Below, in pieces: positions 1 to 11,781 of a stretch of 64,000 nucleotides of DNA. The notes under the pieces were generated by a model, which saw only the letters and a list, made by a program, of their open reading frames with translations, was not told the origin of the DNA and made no database searches. Every line of letters starts with the position of its first letter. Positions within the stretch are counted from its first letter, which is position 1. The stretch is from Breviolum minutum Mf 1.05b.01 (Eukaryota > Sar > Dinophyceae > Suessiales > Symbiodiniaceae): the NCBI GenBank assembly GCA_000507305.1, contig DF239915.1, positions 89,287 through 153,286 of the forward strand, written 5' to 3'. Made by a program: the position numbers and the translations under genes.

Positions 1-953
1 TTGCAATTGTCTGTGATCATGGCCTTTTGGGCTTTCAATTCCTATTTTTCGGTGTCGTTTGGGCCTGGATTTCCTTTTTTTTGGGGGTTTCTTGGGACAG
101 GATGGATTTGTGAGCATTTATGTACCAGAAGGGTATCGCTTAGGTATCACAAAAAGGAACAAGCTTTGCACGCAAACATCAATGAACTAATTGTATTTCA
201 AGATATTGCAAGGTATCGCTTTTGGTAGTTCACCATATCGCTTTCCATGGTTTGGAGCCCCTTTCAAGAAAAGGAGCGCCTCACAAGAAGACTCCTACAT
301 AAAGAGTTTGGCCGGTTTCTCATTTGAAAATGACCCTTGGGCTGGCCTTCGGCGAATCTTGGCTGTCGCTTGTGCAACCACGAACAAACACTGACGTGTA
401 CAAAGGCCTGTTTCCGTGGGAAGGCTTTCGCTATGGGTAAATCATGGTAAATCATGGTAAATCACCTTAGCCATGGTATCCAAACCAGTCAAATTCAGGC
501 CATCACAACTGTTCTGCACAGGCTGTCTTTCTCTGCACAGCTGTCAAACTGCAATGTTGTTGGCACGTAATGGCACTCAGAGGCTCCAAAGACCAAGTTA
601 AACTTCGACGAACACATAAGACCGAGTTTAAATCCGTCGAAGCTGATCACGGAATTCAGGATTCACGGGCCAATCACTGCCAGGGCCAATCTGGAATATG
701 TGTCATAATGCACTTTCAGCGAATTTGAATGCTGGGAGAGCGGCACTTATAATCCGGATCAAAATGTATATTTACGTTGCCGCGGTTAAACTCCGTCGTT
801 GTGATAAGATATGGTTTTCATTTTCTTTGCCAGGCTTTGAATGGGTGTTGGTGCACCGATGTGCACCGGGGATCCAAAAGTCAATTTCTGGATATTGGTT
901 GGATATCTGTCTGGGTATTGGTCTGGCGAGTGCCTAGGCCCGGGAAATTTTGA

Positions 954-1220
954 CAATTGGACATGTGCAGTCCAGGAGCATGCTTCCACAACTTTTGACG
1001 CAATAGGTTCTGCAGAAAGGTTCTTTGCTCTTCTGAGAACTACTCATGCTTACAATCTTACACATGTTTACTACTCATTCATCAGGTCAGGGTATCGGTT
1101 TTGGGAGTTCACGGTATCGGTTTCCATGAGTTCAAGGCATAGACACCAACAAGGACCTCATATGACTCATATGAAAGGACCTTTCATTCATTGGGACAGG
1201 AGCTCCAGTTGTTCGAACAC
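954..1220 (+). repeat. Dispersed repeat, copy 1 (about 265 bp)
   Basis: This block, from the CAATTGGACATGTGCAGTCC motif to the TTGGGACA.GAGCTCCAG motif, is almost identical to 1946-2210. Only a few substitutions separate them (for example ACTTTTGACG against ACTTCTGACG). The sequence on either side is different, so the boundaries mark a real duplicated segment. Confidence 0.8.
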
Positions 1221-1945
1221 TTAGTTTGCGGGGTGGCCAGGGCTGGATAAGGGCACCCTTTTTCTTGTTCTACATATTAATCTGTGAAAGGGCAAATACA
1301 CATCACTCCCTGGGTTCCCCAAGGAGTCACAACATGAGGTGCTCCTAGTGTTAGGCCCCATCTGGTGCTTCACGCAAGGGTCTAAGTTGGTTTTTTGACT
1401 GGCATGTGTAGTTTACAAAAAAATTTGCCTTGGGGAAATCATGTAGCCCTCTTGCACGATCCGCCCTTGGACCGGCCTTGGGCGAATCTTGGAGCCTTGC
1501 TTGCGCGACCACAGAAGAGCACCGGTGTCCAGCGTCTACCCTTGCCTGTTCAATGTTAGAGCTTTTCTAGGCAAACCTGTGAAAATCACCTTCGTCCGAA
1601 AAAAGGCTGCAAACTCATGGGTCAAATTTAGACGCTAGGCTAGACTGTACGACAATTCTTTTGCGCCAGCCTTGGGAGGAGATGATGGGAACGATCACCA
1701 TGGAATTGCTCCAAACATGATCAAATTCAGGCCATCGTGACTGTTCCACAAAGGCTGTGTTTCTCTGCGCAGTTGTCAAACTGCAATGTTGCCACATGTT
1801 GGAACGCTGTTCCAGTCAGCACCCTCCACCTTTCGTACAAAATTCATTCGAGCAAATGCTTCGGTTGTTCTATCAAGTTCTTTCATTTAGCGACCACAGA
1901 GCACTGCTTGGGCGAATCTTGGAGCCTTGCTTCCTCGCCCTTGCA

Positions 1946-2210
1946 CAATTGGACATGTGCAGTCCAGGAGCATGCTTCCACAACTTCTGACGCAATAGGT
2001 TCTGCAGAAAGGTTTTTTGCTCTTCTGAGAACTACTCATGCTTACAATCTTACACATGTTTACTACTCATTCATCAGGTCAGGGTATCGGTTTTGGGAGT
2101 TCACGGTATCGGTTTCCATGAGTTCAAGGCATAGACACCAACAAGGACCTCATATGACTCATATGAAAGGACCTTTCATTCATTGGGACAAGAGCTCCAG
2201 TTGTTCTAAC
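1946..2210 (+). repeat. Dispersed repeat, copy 2 (about 265 bp)
   Basis: Second copy of the block at 954-1220, in the same orientation and about 992 bp downstream. The upstream flank here is the GGGCGAATCTTGG block, which is not present upstream of copy 1, showing that blocks were recombined. Confidence 0.8.
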
Positions 2211-2667
2211 ATGTTTTTCTCCTGCCGGCCGTCGAAAAGCACAGTTAACAGTTGTTTTTTCAAAAGGACAAGACCCTGGTGCTCGCCCTTTCGCGCACTT
2301 GCGCTTGTGAGGGCTTATTGGGCAGGTCAGTTGCTGATACTATGTGAATAACTGTAAATAATACATACAGTATGTCTTGTGCTCGCCCTCACGCCCTCTT
2401 GCACGATTCGCCCTTGGACCGCCCTTGGGCGAATCTTGGAGCCTTGCTTGGGCAAAAACAGAAAAGCACTGGTATCCAGCGTCTACCCTTGCCTGTTCAA
2501 TGTTAGAGCTTTTCTAGGCAAACCTGTGAAAATCACCTTCGTCCGAAAAAAGGCTGCAAACTCATGGGTCAAGTTTAGACGCTAGACTGTACGACAATTC
2601 TTTTGCGCCAGCCTTGGGAGGAGATGATGGGAACGATCACCACGGAAGGAAGGTGTATCAACCATAA

Positions 2668-2728
2668 AAAGGTCTAGAATGAAAACGGCAGAAGGTCTAA
2701 TTTGATCAACCCATCATTCTAGACCTTT
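2668..2728. mobile_element. Small palindromic element, full copy 1
   Basis: AAAGGTCTAGAATGA at 2668-2682 is the exact reverse complement of TCATTCTAGACCTTT at 2714-2728. This is a perfect 15-bp inverted repeat around a loop of about 31 bp. It is followed by a conserved tail (GGATTTTCACCCCCCAAGG) that also follows the other copies. The size suggests a miniature inverted-repeat element or a fold-back relic. No target duplication is obvious. Confidence 0.55.
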
Positions 2729-3382
2729 GGATTTTCACCCCCCAAGGGGTCTCATTCTTCGAAGAAAAAGGCTGTAAACTCATGGATCAAATTTAGACGC
2801 TAGACTGTACAACACAGTTCTTTTGCGCCAGGCTTGGGAGGACCGCTGACAACTCAAGCTGCAAAATGTTGACACATGTTGGCATTTTATATTCAACCTT
2901 CTCCACCTTTGCCTTGCTTGGGCAACCACAGAACTTCTCCTTCCTCTAAGTGATAAGGTTCATGAAACTTTCCAACCCGATCACGATGCATTTTAAAAAG
3001 ATTGCCCAGCCATTTCGGGCAAAATCGAAAATTTGCTGAGCGCATCAGTGTAGCGCGCGTGCAGCCCATTTCATCTACGGGCATCACAGACCTGTTATTG
3101 CCTCAAACTTAAAAGCACCGGCGTCCAGCGTCTACCCTTGCCTGTTTCCACGGGAGAACTTTCCTAGGCAAACCACTCAACTACAATGCTGGGACCCTGT
3201 GTTTTTCAAATTAGACCCTTTTTGCTGGGCATGACATGGAAATCCTCAAGGAGAGGTGCTCCTAGTGTTACACCCCCCTCAGGTTTCGCGGGCAAGGATC
3301 TAAGTTGGTTTTCTGATTGGCTATATTTGTCGTTTACGAAAAAACACTTGGCCTTGAGGAAATCATGGTAGCATCAACAATT

Positions 3383-3443
3383 AAAGGTCTAGAATGAAAA
3401 CGGCAGAAGGTCTAATTTGATCAACCTATCATTCTAGACCTTT
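3383..3443. mobile_element. Small palindromic element, full copy 2
   Basis: The same perfect 15-bp inverted arms (3383-3397 and 3429-3443), nearly the same loop, and the same tail as the copy at 2668-2728. Two further copies near 4718 and 5905 lack the left arm: their sequence goes from the upstream block straight into AAGGTCTAATTTGATC and then the intact right arm. They are therefore deleted derivatives. Confidence 0.55.
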
Positions 3444-3539
3444 GGATTTTCACCCCCCAAGGGGTCTCATTCAAAATCCAGGACAAAAACTAACCTCCAA
3501 GCCAAACACCGAACCCCCGCTCGCCACTGGTTAGAGAGT

Positions 3540-3840
3540 TCTTGGTAGAGAAATTGTTAAAGAGATTTTGCCAAAAATGAGTTCATTTTGTTTTGTTGGG
3601 GATTCCTTTCTCCAAGCTTTTGGAAGGGAATGTCTCTTTAGAGATTCTTTGGCAGAGAACTTTGTCACATACTTTTTGGTAGTGATATCTTTCAGACTTC
3701 TTGGTAAACACTTTCTCTTCAGATTTTTTTTCGAAGAAATTTCTCTTCAAAATTTGTTTGGACGGGAATTATTCTTCTGAGATTTTCGGTTCGGATTTCT
3801 CTGCAGAGATATTTTGGTAAGGATGAGCTTTAGCTTCAGG
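3540..3840 (+). repeat. Diverged short tandem repeats, T/A-rich
   Basis: A stretch in which motifs of the type CTTGGTAGAGAA, TTTGGCAGAGAAC and GAGATT(T/C)T recur every 25-45 bp with many substitutions (for example at 3540, 3640 and 3805). It looks like an old decayed minisatellite. No coding potential is seen. Confidence 0.35.
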
Positions 3841-4060
3841 CTAAGCATTTACCATTCTTGATTTCCTGGGGAATATGGGTGGATCCGTTGGCCCTGTTGC
3901 TGACACCGGAATTTTCGGAAACAGCCAATGTAGCCCTCTTGCACGATCCGCCCTTGGACTGGCCTCGGGCGAGACCTTGCGAACGACGAACATACAATCA
4001 ATAACAACCAAATGCAGACAAAGACTGAGTTTGGGGAGATTACTAGGCAGACCTTGCCCA

Positions 4061-5226
4061 CGACGGCATGCCCTGGGCATGATGTCTTTGGCAGAGTCTG
4101 TTCGAGGTCCTTGCGAACAACGAACATACACACAAAAACAAAGTCCCGACATTTTAATACAGCGGGGATGGGAACTTAGCCAGCAATAAAGCGGGCAAAA
4201 GGCCAGCACTGGGCGACAAAGAACATGTCTGTCTCTTGTCGGCCGTCGAAAAGTTTCAAAAGGACAAGGCCCTGGTGCTCGCCCTTTCGCGCGCTTGCGC
4301 TTGTGAGGGCTTATTGGGCAGGTCAGTTGCTGATACTATGTGTATAACTGTACTTATACATACAGTATGTCTTGTGCTCGCCCTTCCTCTTACACGATCC
4401 GCCCTTGGACTGGCCTTGGGCGAATCTTGGAGCCTTGCTTGGGCAACCACAGAAAAGCACCGGCGTCCAGCGTCCACCCTTGCCTGTTTCCACGGGAGAA
4501 CTTTCCTAGGCAAACCACTCAACTACAATGCTGGGACCCTGTGTTTTTCAAATTAGACCCTTTTTCCTGGGCATGACATGGAAATCCCCAAGGAGTCAAT
4601 GAGGTGCTCCTAGTGTTACACACCTCCCTCAGGTTTCACGGGCAAGGGTCTAAGTTGGTTTTCTGATTGGCTATATTTGTCGTTTAGGAAAAACACTTGG
4701 CCTTGAGGAAATCATGGAAGGTCTAATTTGATCCCCATCATTCTAGACCTTTGGATTTTCACCCCCCAAGGGGTCTCATTCTTCGAAGAAAAAGGCTGTA
4801 AACTCATGGATCAAATTTAGACGCTAGACTGTACAACACAGTTCTTTTGCGCCAGGCTTGGGAGGACCGCTGACAACTCAAGCTGCAAAATGTTGACACA
4901 TGTTGGCATTTTATATTCAACCTTCTCCACCTTTCATTCGGGCAACCGCTTTTTGGCAGGGGGCTCAGCTGACACACTGGACAAATCTTGTCACAAACCT
5001 GGACAAGGAGCGCAACTACCCAATCCAATGTCGATCAGCTTAGGCAATCCGTGAATGCCGAAATGCACGGCTCAATTGCATTCTCTGAATCTAGTGAATA
5101 GAATGTGCCTCTCTGATTTTGACGTTCAATCTGTAGGCTATAAGTCTGCGCAAAGTCCCACCATTCTTTGCTGGCTGTCTCCGAGCCTCTCCATTGCACT
5201 CGATGATAGTTGTATAACCCAAACTG
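4061..5226 (+). repeat. Tandem duplication unit 1 (about 1.17 kb)
   Basis: The unit starts at CGACGGCATGCCCTGGGCAT and runs to CCCAAACTG, where the next copy begins directly. Identity to the unit at 5227-6444 is very high. Differences are mostly indels: this copy lacks about 20 bp of the GCACAGTTAACAGTTG segment, 2 bp in the palindrome remnant near 4733, and 35 bp near 5160 that are present in unit 2. High identity suggests a recent duplication. Confidence 0.85.
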
Positions 5227-6444
5227 CGACGGCATGCCCTGGGCATGATGTCTTTGGCAGGGTCTGTTCGAGGTCCTTGCGAACAACGAACATACACACA
5301 AAAACAAAGTCCCAACATTTTAATACAGCGGGGATGGGAACTTAGCCAGCAATAAAGCGGGCAAAAGGCCAGCACTGGGCGACAAAGAACATGTTTTTCT
5401 CTTGTCGGCCGTCGAAAAGCACAGTTAACAGTTGTTTTTTCAAAAGGACAAGGCCCTGGTGCTCGCCCTTTCGCGCGCTTGTGCTTGTGAGGGCTTATTG
5501 GGCAGGTCAGTTGCTGATACTATGTGAATAACTGTAATCAAACATACAGTATGTCTTGTGCTCGCCCTTACGCCCTCTTACACGATCCGCCCTTGGACTG
5601 GCCTTGGGCGAATCTTGGAGCCTTGCTTGGGCAACCACAGAAAAGCACCGGCGTCCAGCGTCTACCCTTGCCTGTTTCCACGGGAGAACTTTCCTAGGCA
5701 AACCACTCAACTACAATGCTGGGACCCTGTGTTTTTCAAATTAGACCCTTTTTCCTGGGCATGACATGGAAATCCCCAAGGAGTCAATGAGGTGCTCCTA
5801 GTGTTACACACCTCCCTCAGGTTTCACGGGCAAGGGTCTAAGTTGGTTTTCTGATTGGCTATATTTGTCGTTTAGGAAAAACACTTGGCCTTGAGGAAAT
5901 CATGGAAGGTCTAATTTGATCAACCCATCATTCTAGACCTTTGGATTTTCACCCCCCAAGAGGTCTCATTCTTCGAAGAAAAAGGCTGTAAACTCATGGA
6001 TCAAATTTAGACGCTAGACTGTACAACACAGTTCTTTTGCGCCAGGCTTGGGAGGACCGCTGACAACTCAAGCTGCAAAATGTTGACACATGTTGGCATT
6101 TTATATTCAACCTTCTCCACCTTTCATTCGGGCAACCGCTTTTTGGCAGGGGGCTCAGCTGACACACTGGACAAATCTTGTCACAAACCTGGACAAGAAG
6201 CGCAACTACCCAATCCAATGTCGATCAGCTTAGGCAATCCGTGAATGCCGAAATGCACGGCTCAATTGCATTCTCTGAATCTAGTGAATAGAATGTGCCT
6301 CTCTGATTTTGACGTTCAATCTGTAGGCTATAAGTCTGCGCAAAGTCCCACAAATTGGGAATCAATCCATGGCAAAGTTCCAAGCATTCTTTGCTGGCTG
6401 TCTCCGAGCCTCTCCATTGCACTCGATGATAGTTGTATAACCCA
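5227..6444 (+). repeat. Tandem duplication unit 2 (about 1.22 kb)
   Basis: Head-to-tail second copy of 4061-5226, with positional offset 1166 at the start, growing to about 1190 through small indels and more after the 35-bp segment near 6353. After ATAACCCAAAATGCG the sequence leaves the repeat and becomes unique. Unit 2 ends less abruptly than unit 1 begins, so it may be the parental right end. Confidence 0.85.
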
Positions 6445-6544
6445 AAATGCGAAATCCAAGATTGTCAATTGTGGATATAAGAAACTTGTACAAATCTTCT
6501 TGTTACAAAATGTCATTGAAAAAACAAAGAATTTGCTGCCAACA

Positions 6545-8263
6545 CAATTACAATGTCTTCGGGGCTAAGACCCATGCAAAACGGCCTGAAATTTGAGATG
6601 TTCCAGAATGATTTCGATGTATGTGTGAATTTCAGGTGCGTCAGATGATGTCACCACAAAATGGCTATAATTCTGTATATATATATATATATAAAGAACA
6701 GGCAAACACACATACTGACATACTGTAACAATGCAAAACTTCATGTGGGGAAGCCACCTTCTTTCAAGATTTTTCTGGCTTGTGAAATGTCCAAAATCAT
6801 CCACCAAACACATCTGAAATGCAAATAAAATAATTCTGACGCTGCGAGCCTGACAAAGATCGAACAGTATCGTTTATCAGCATAGGGACCGTTCCCTCAA
6901 ATCAAATCAAGTAAAGCTGCTAGAATATGAAATGCCCGGATTCTGTCAAAATGATACTTTCAGTCCCTGTCTTGATGTGGCAGCGGCCTGCATAAGAGTA
7001 TCTGGTCATATCTGGTCGATTTGGCGCTGTTCCAACACATCTTTTTTTAAACGGTATTTTTTGCGCCCGAAAGGCACAAAAAACAGCTTGAAATGCAGGG
7101 TTTTGAATTTTCGGCATCTGTATCCCCCTTTGTATTAAGCGGGGAGGTAGGATTTTATAGACATAAAATGGTACCGATCCATTTCATCATCATGTCTGTT
7201 CAGTTGCTGAATCTTGCACAAAAGATGGTCTCCTCCAGAGGCCTGTGATTCATCAACATCAATACAGTATCATTATCTATGAATGAGAAAGCATATGACA
7301 TGAATCTATAATCTAAAGCCACATCAATCGTTTCTACACATCCTGCACCCATCACTGCAGGCTACTTGAATCTTACGTCTTGAACAAATCTTGCCAGCCC
7401 AACAATCAACTTTGAGTCTTAGAGTGCAGGGAAGGACCATTCCCTCGCGTAAATGAAAGTTATCGCACGCTGCAGCATCCTTTTATGGCTCCTTCGTCGG
7501 AGTGGTGTGCCCTCAGCTACTGGGCCGTCATACACCGTCAAAGGAAAACGACTGCTACGCAGTGAAACGAGCTGAACCACTATCAATTGCAAACCAGCTG
7601 AATAAGCCGCAGGCTACTTCATCTAGGAAGCCGTATGAACTTCTGAAATCTCACTATTGCAAATCAATAATCAAAAGGTTGGGAGTTCACCAATTGCATC
7701 TACTTGATGCCACAATGAGGCACATAATTCCAGGATTCCAACTTATAAATAGATAAGTTCATATTAATTCAATTACAGTAAATTCTGTGTTACAAACCAT
7801 AAATTGCCGGCAGTTTGTGATGCTGTTGTAGGGAGATTGGACATGAGACTTCAACTTCAATAGAATTCATGTTCCATGCGTAATTCAGAAACGGTCAGGG
7901 TCTAAGATCAGCCTCATTAGGCTGGCTCCAGCTTGCCAAGTTCACCTGGCCCAGGTTACAACAAAAACGCCATGCAATGGATGGGTTTAATCACTCAAGT
8001 GCTCCGAATCCAACGGTCCAACCCTGGCCCTGCCAACAGGGGAAAGTTTCAAAAAGACAACAGGGGTCGAAAAACATTGAGGACTGCTGCTGCTTTTTTT
8101 TTCTATCAGCGTCCAGCTACCCACTTACCATAGGTTTCCCACAAATCTAGCTCAAAGTCTGCTCCATTCTCTGTGCATTCCGAGCAGTGCGCTCTTGGCA
8201 TTTGACACCTGTGATGCAACACAGGCCTGCCATCTCTTTTCAGGCACTCTTGCTCTTTTCATC
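6545..8263. other. Intergenic sequence, no gene seen
   Basis: Single-copy A/T-rich sequence downstream of the Rpn3 stop codon. It contains a short (TA)n run at about 6677-6692 and nothing that reads like a family-supported exon on either strand. Open frames are short and of biased composition. It separates the repeat block from the first gene. Confidence 0.5.
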
Positions 8264-11200
8264 TCAAATGATCATGTCATCATCACCGCCATCGTCATCT
8301 TCTATGTTGGCCAGTTCGCGCTTTTCCCTCTCCCTCTTCTCTTCAGGATCTTCGGCATCTTTGTTGTCATTTTCATCTGGATATGCCATGGCCTTCACGG
8401 CATCATTGTGCATTTGCAAGCAAAAGGCAATCCTCTTATGCAAAGCCTTCTGGGGCTCACATGAGTGGTACAGGTCTAGCTTCTGATTGGACTTCACGAA
8501 CTGCTGGTCATAGTCGATGGTGGCATCAATGACTCCATCAACCACAGCCTTTGCTACCACTCCAGCAGCATCTTGTGGAGATTCCAAGCCAAGCTTGGTG
8601 CAAATATCCTGTAGCGAGATCTTGCTGTAGGCCAAGCTGATGCTTCGTAGCCCGGTCTTGATCACGTTGTACCGCAATCGGTTGATCAAAGTCAGCGTCT
8701 TGTCCTTCTTGAAGAGGGCCTCATAGGTCTTTGTGCATTCTTTGAAGGCATGCAAGTCGCCAGAACGAACGGCCTGGGTAATGGCATAGTACGGACGAAG
8801 AGGTTCCTTCAGCTCCTTCTGCATAAAAAAGGACCGCTCTGGAATACCTCCCATGAGTAGCTCTACCACAATTGCCAGCTTGCTAGCTGCTAGCTTGAAG
8901 CCTAGAGCCACACTAGCCGTCTGTGGAGCTTTTCGAATGGCTTGCATCAGCTTTGAATGTGAGTCTGAGTACTCCAGCTGAACGGCCTTGATCTGCCCAA
9001 TGTAGAACAGATAGCGGGCATACTGCATGTTTGGCCTGCTCTCTGGGAAACTTGTCTTGGAGACTAGCTTAAGGGCTTGGTCATAAAGGTTGTAGGCCAA
9101 GTAGTTCCTGAGAAGAAGATTCAGGAGGGTAGCCTGGCCCATCTGGTCATGCCGAAGGCATGCGCTGCGATATGCTGCAAGTAACTCTGGTCGGATCTCT
9201 GACAGGCGGCCGCAGCGCTCATAGGCAAGGGAGAGGTAGAAGTAGGCTCGGGCATTGAAGAAATCCAAAGTACGTCTGTTCAATGTCTTCAAGAACAGGA
9301 CCAAAGCGCTGGCTGTCTCAAGTGTCTTCTCTTTCTCATTCTTGTCAGAGAGTTTTACCACCAAGCTCAGCACCGCATATGCCTCAAGTTCCGGTGCGTA
9401 TGGCTTGCTGAGTTGCGGAAACTTAATCTCAACCTCTTTGGGCTTCTCCTCACAGAGCACGTGGCCAGCACAAACAAAGCCCATACTGTCATACAGTCAT
9501 TGGGATATGAATTCATGAGATATAACCCAGTACAATCCCAGTACATCATAGAAGTTCAAAGAATCCATTCACACAGACCCTATCATGCCTAATGAATACC
9601 TGTTCATAACGGATCAATGCTGTGGTTTGAGCGCTAGCACATCACATTTGATACTCTTGAACACGATTGACTTAAATGTCATGCAAACCGCAATGGGTCG
9701 CATCAAAATCACAACCGTTGCTACCCCAAGCCAAAAAAAGCTATATAGAGCTACTGTGACCCTTCCAATGTCTTCCAAAGCGACTAATGACTAATCATCA
9801 ACACGGATCTGTCTGCATCATGGCTTGTAATGTCATGAAATATCTTCGAGCCTTCTCGGCATCTGTCATCTCCACGTCAGCTGGCGGGACTGCTGCAATG
9901 TATTGGGCTTTGTTTGGCCGCGCAGGGTCCACAAACTCCTGGATTTCTTCTTTGGAGAATATATGGGTGTTGATCAAAATAAACGTGCCTGGGAAAGGTA
10001 CAATCGCCGATCAACCGCGAATCAATCGCGGACCCACAGGTGGCAATCGCGGAGGGATTTTGTTCTTTCCAATGTCATTTGTACAGAAAATGAAATAGCT
10101 ATTTCTATATACACAGAGATATATACAAGTCACAACCTTGAAGAAATTGGCAAGAGACATGGTATGGCCATGGGCCAGTGACTACATTTGGGGGTTCCTC
10201 AATCGCAATCGCGGATCAATCGCGGATTTGTCGATCACAAACATGGAAACTAGGTCTACAAAAAGATTGACATTGCAAATGCTGTGTCTGTCTTGGGAAG
10301 TAATCTGACTTTCAATAAAAAAGGAAACAGTAATTGACCGTGCCAAACCCAGCACATAAGACTGACTGCATCAATCGCATACCAATCGCCGATCAATCGC
10401 GATGCAGCGTTTTACAATCGCGGATGTCAAGATATGAAGGCCGATTCATAATTCTTTGATGTGCATTTGCGATCGGCGCCCATATGGAAACATACCAATT
10501 CAGGGTGATGCAACAAAGTTGACGATATAACCGAAACAGAAACAGTATCAACAAGCAAACTGCATAATTATGCATAATTATATATGTGTGGGTGTATTTC
10601 TGTGCGCCTGCGAGTACATTACATTCTACGTTGTATATTACTGATTCCATGTGCACCTCTTGTGTAGATGAAAGGGTTCAGAAGGTGTTAACAAGGTTGA
10701 TTCTTCTGACATCAGTAATTGTATGTATTCATACCAGATTTCAAGCAAGCGAACTCCCCCCAAACTCCAGCTGCGGACCCAGTCCTCCAGCAATGCCTTG
10801 AGAACCTCTGGTTCCATGGTACGTCGTAGCTGGGCAAAGGATCGGAGCACACGACCCATGACACGAGGATCTCCAGCGGCGACGCCAGCAGCGATGGTCT
10901 TCAGATTCTGGGCGATGGCTTCCAGCAAAATCATCCTCACGGCACCCAAACACAGGGCAAAAATGGTCTAATATACAGCTCAAGTAGACACAAAAAGAAT
11001 CAAAAAGAAACAAATACAAACAAATATGAATGACTTGTGGGTGCACTGTTGCAAAACTCCCAGTCGCAATGCAAGTTTGAGACTCTGCAAAATGCACCAA
11101 AACAAAAACACAAGCAGTTCTCATGAAAAGACTGTGGATAAATGTGGATAAGACTTGTGGTCTCACGCAGGTCCTGGGGGTCTTTGGTGGTGGCTCCTCC

Positions 11201-11304
11201 TTTTCTTTCTTGGCATCCTTGCCATCTTTGTCCTTTTTCTCATCCGCATCTTTCATCTCCACATCTTTTTCACCTTCCTTTTTGCCTTTGGTCTCTTCCG
11301 GCAT
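8264..11304 (-). CDS. PSMD3: 26S proteasome regulatory subunit Rpn3 (PSMD3), four exons
   Basis: Structural PCI-domain subunit of the proteasome lid. Exons read as 11304-11174, 10935-10772, 9988-9852 and 9448-8264, giving about 538 residues (human PSMD3 is 534). Exon 1 is a Lys/Glu/Asp-rich N-terminus; the first ATG is at 11304, just after an AG, which could be a spliced-leader acceptor. Exon 2 carries the RVLRSFAQLRR segment of the family N-terminal region. Exon 3 is a linker ending VEMTDAEK. Exon 4 (394 residues, no intron) holds the TPR-like and PCI parts, including LNRRTLDFFNARAYFY, LLNLLLRNYLAYNLYDQA, GGIPERSFFMQ and RIAFCLQMHN, and an acidic C-terminus (EDDDGGDDDM). Inferred donors are GA, GC and GC; all acceptors are AG followed by G. 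Exon 4 is certain. The exon 2-3 junction is the least certain because the linker is not conserved. Confidence 0.93.
10001..10427. repeat. Cluster of AATCGC(GG) motifs in Rpn3 intron 2
   Basis: The hexamer AATCGC occurs about ten times in 430 bp, mostly as (TC)AATCGCGG(A), in three groups: about 10001-10053, 10201-10229 and 10374-10424. In several places two copies are joined as AATCGCGGATCAATCGCGG. The surrounding intron is A/T-rich, so CpG-bearing repeats stand out. The cluster ends about 13 bp before exon 3. Confidence 0.6.
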
Positions 11305-11781
11305 GGCACTCCTAGGCGTCCTCGCCACACAATCGAATTTACACTTGAGCCTCCAAGCAACGACCCATCCATTCTATCTGAAAAGCACAGTGATAGTCGG
11401 ATATAAACGGTACTTTCTCACCTGGACATGGTGCAGATTCAAAATCGTGTGATCGCCATTGGAGAGGGAAAGACAAGGATCTGAAACACGAACTCATCAT
11501 ACTGAAGGTATCGTTCAGCCTAAGCTCATTCTACAAAATATTATCAGTCACTCACATATGACAGCATAACAGTCGGTCTTGCTGCGAATTTAGAGCTACG
11601 GTCAGCACCAATCAAGGCAGGTTTGCTTGCACCATTTGGTTTCGCTATCCTATTGATCAGCCAGGACCTCAGAATCAGGCTGATCATGGAGAGCCAAAGG
11701 CTCTTTTGTGATGTATTTTGACTCGACTCCACCTGAAAAAATAGGAAACCCTGGACATCTTTTTTCAAACCTCTGCTCTCA

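Larger units (their letters stand above)
1..3850. repeat. Mosaic of duplicated non-coding segments
   Basis: No protein family is recognisable here and all open frames are short. The region is built of recurring blocks. A block centred on GGGCGAATCTTGG recurs near 345, 1480, 1910, 2425, 4418 and 5606. A block with GTCCAGCGTCTACCCTTGCC recurs near 1527, 2488, 3124 and 5655 (one base different near 4468). Larger near-identical pairs are 954-1220 with 1946-2210, and 1446-1702 with 2392-2644. The order of blocks differs between copies, so this looks like repeated segmental duplication and reshuffling rather than one tandem array. No transposase or reverse transcriptase reading frame is visible, so the driving element, if any, is non-autonomous or absent. 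Confidence 0.75.

Noticed and set aside
1737..2351. 204-codon plus-strand open frame
   Set aside because: It spans the mosaic repeats, half of it is duplicated at 954-1220 where the frame is different, and composition is not protein-like.
3841..4209. Cys-rich open frames on both strands, repeated at 5091-5375
   Set aside because: They are frames within the tandem duplication and change between copies through indels; no family similarity.
11304..11328. Rpn3 start at GTG 11328
   Set aside because: The codon is GTG, not ATG; the first ATG is 11304, immediately followed by the typical charged N-terminus and preceded by an AG.
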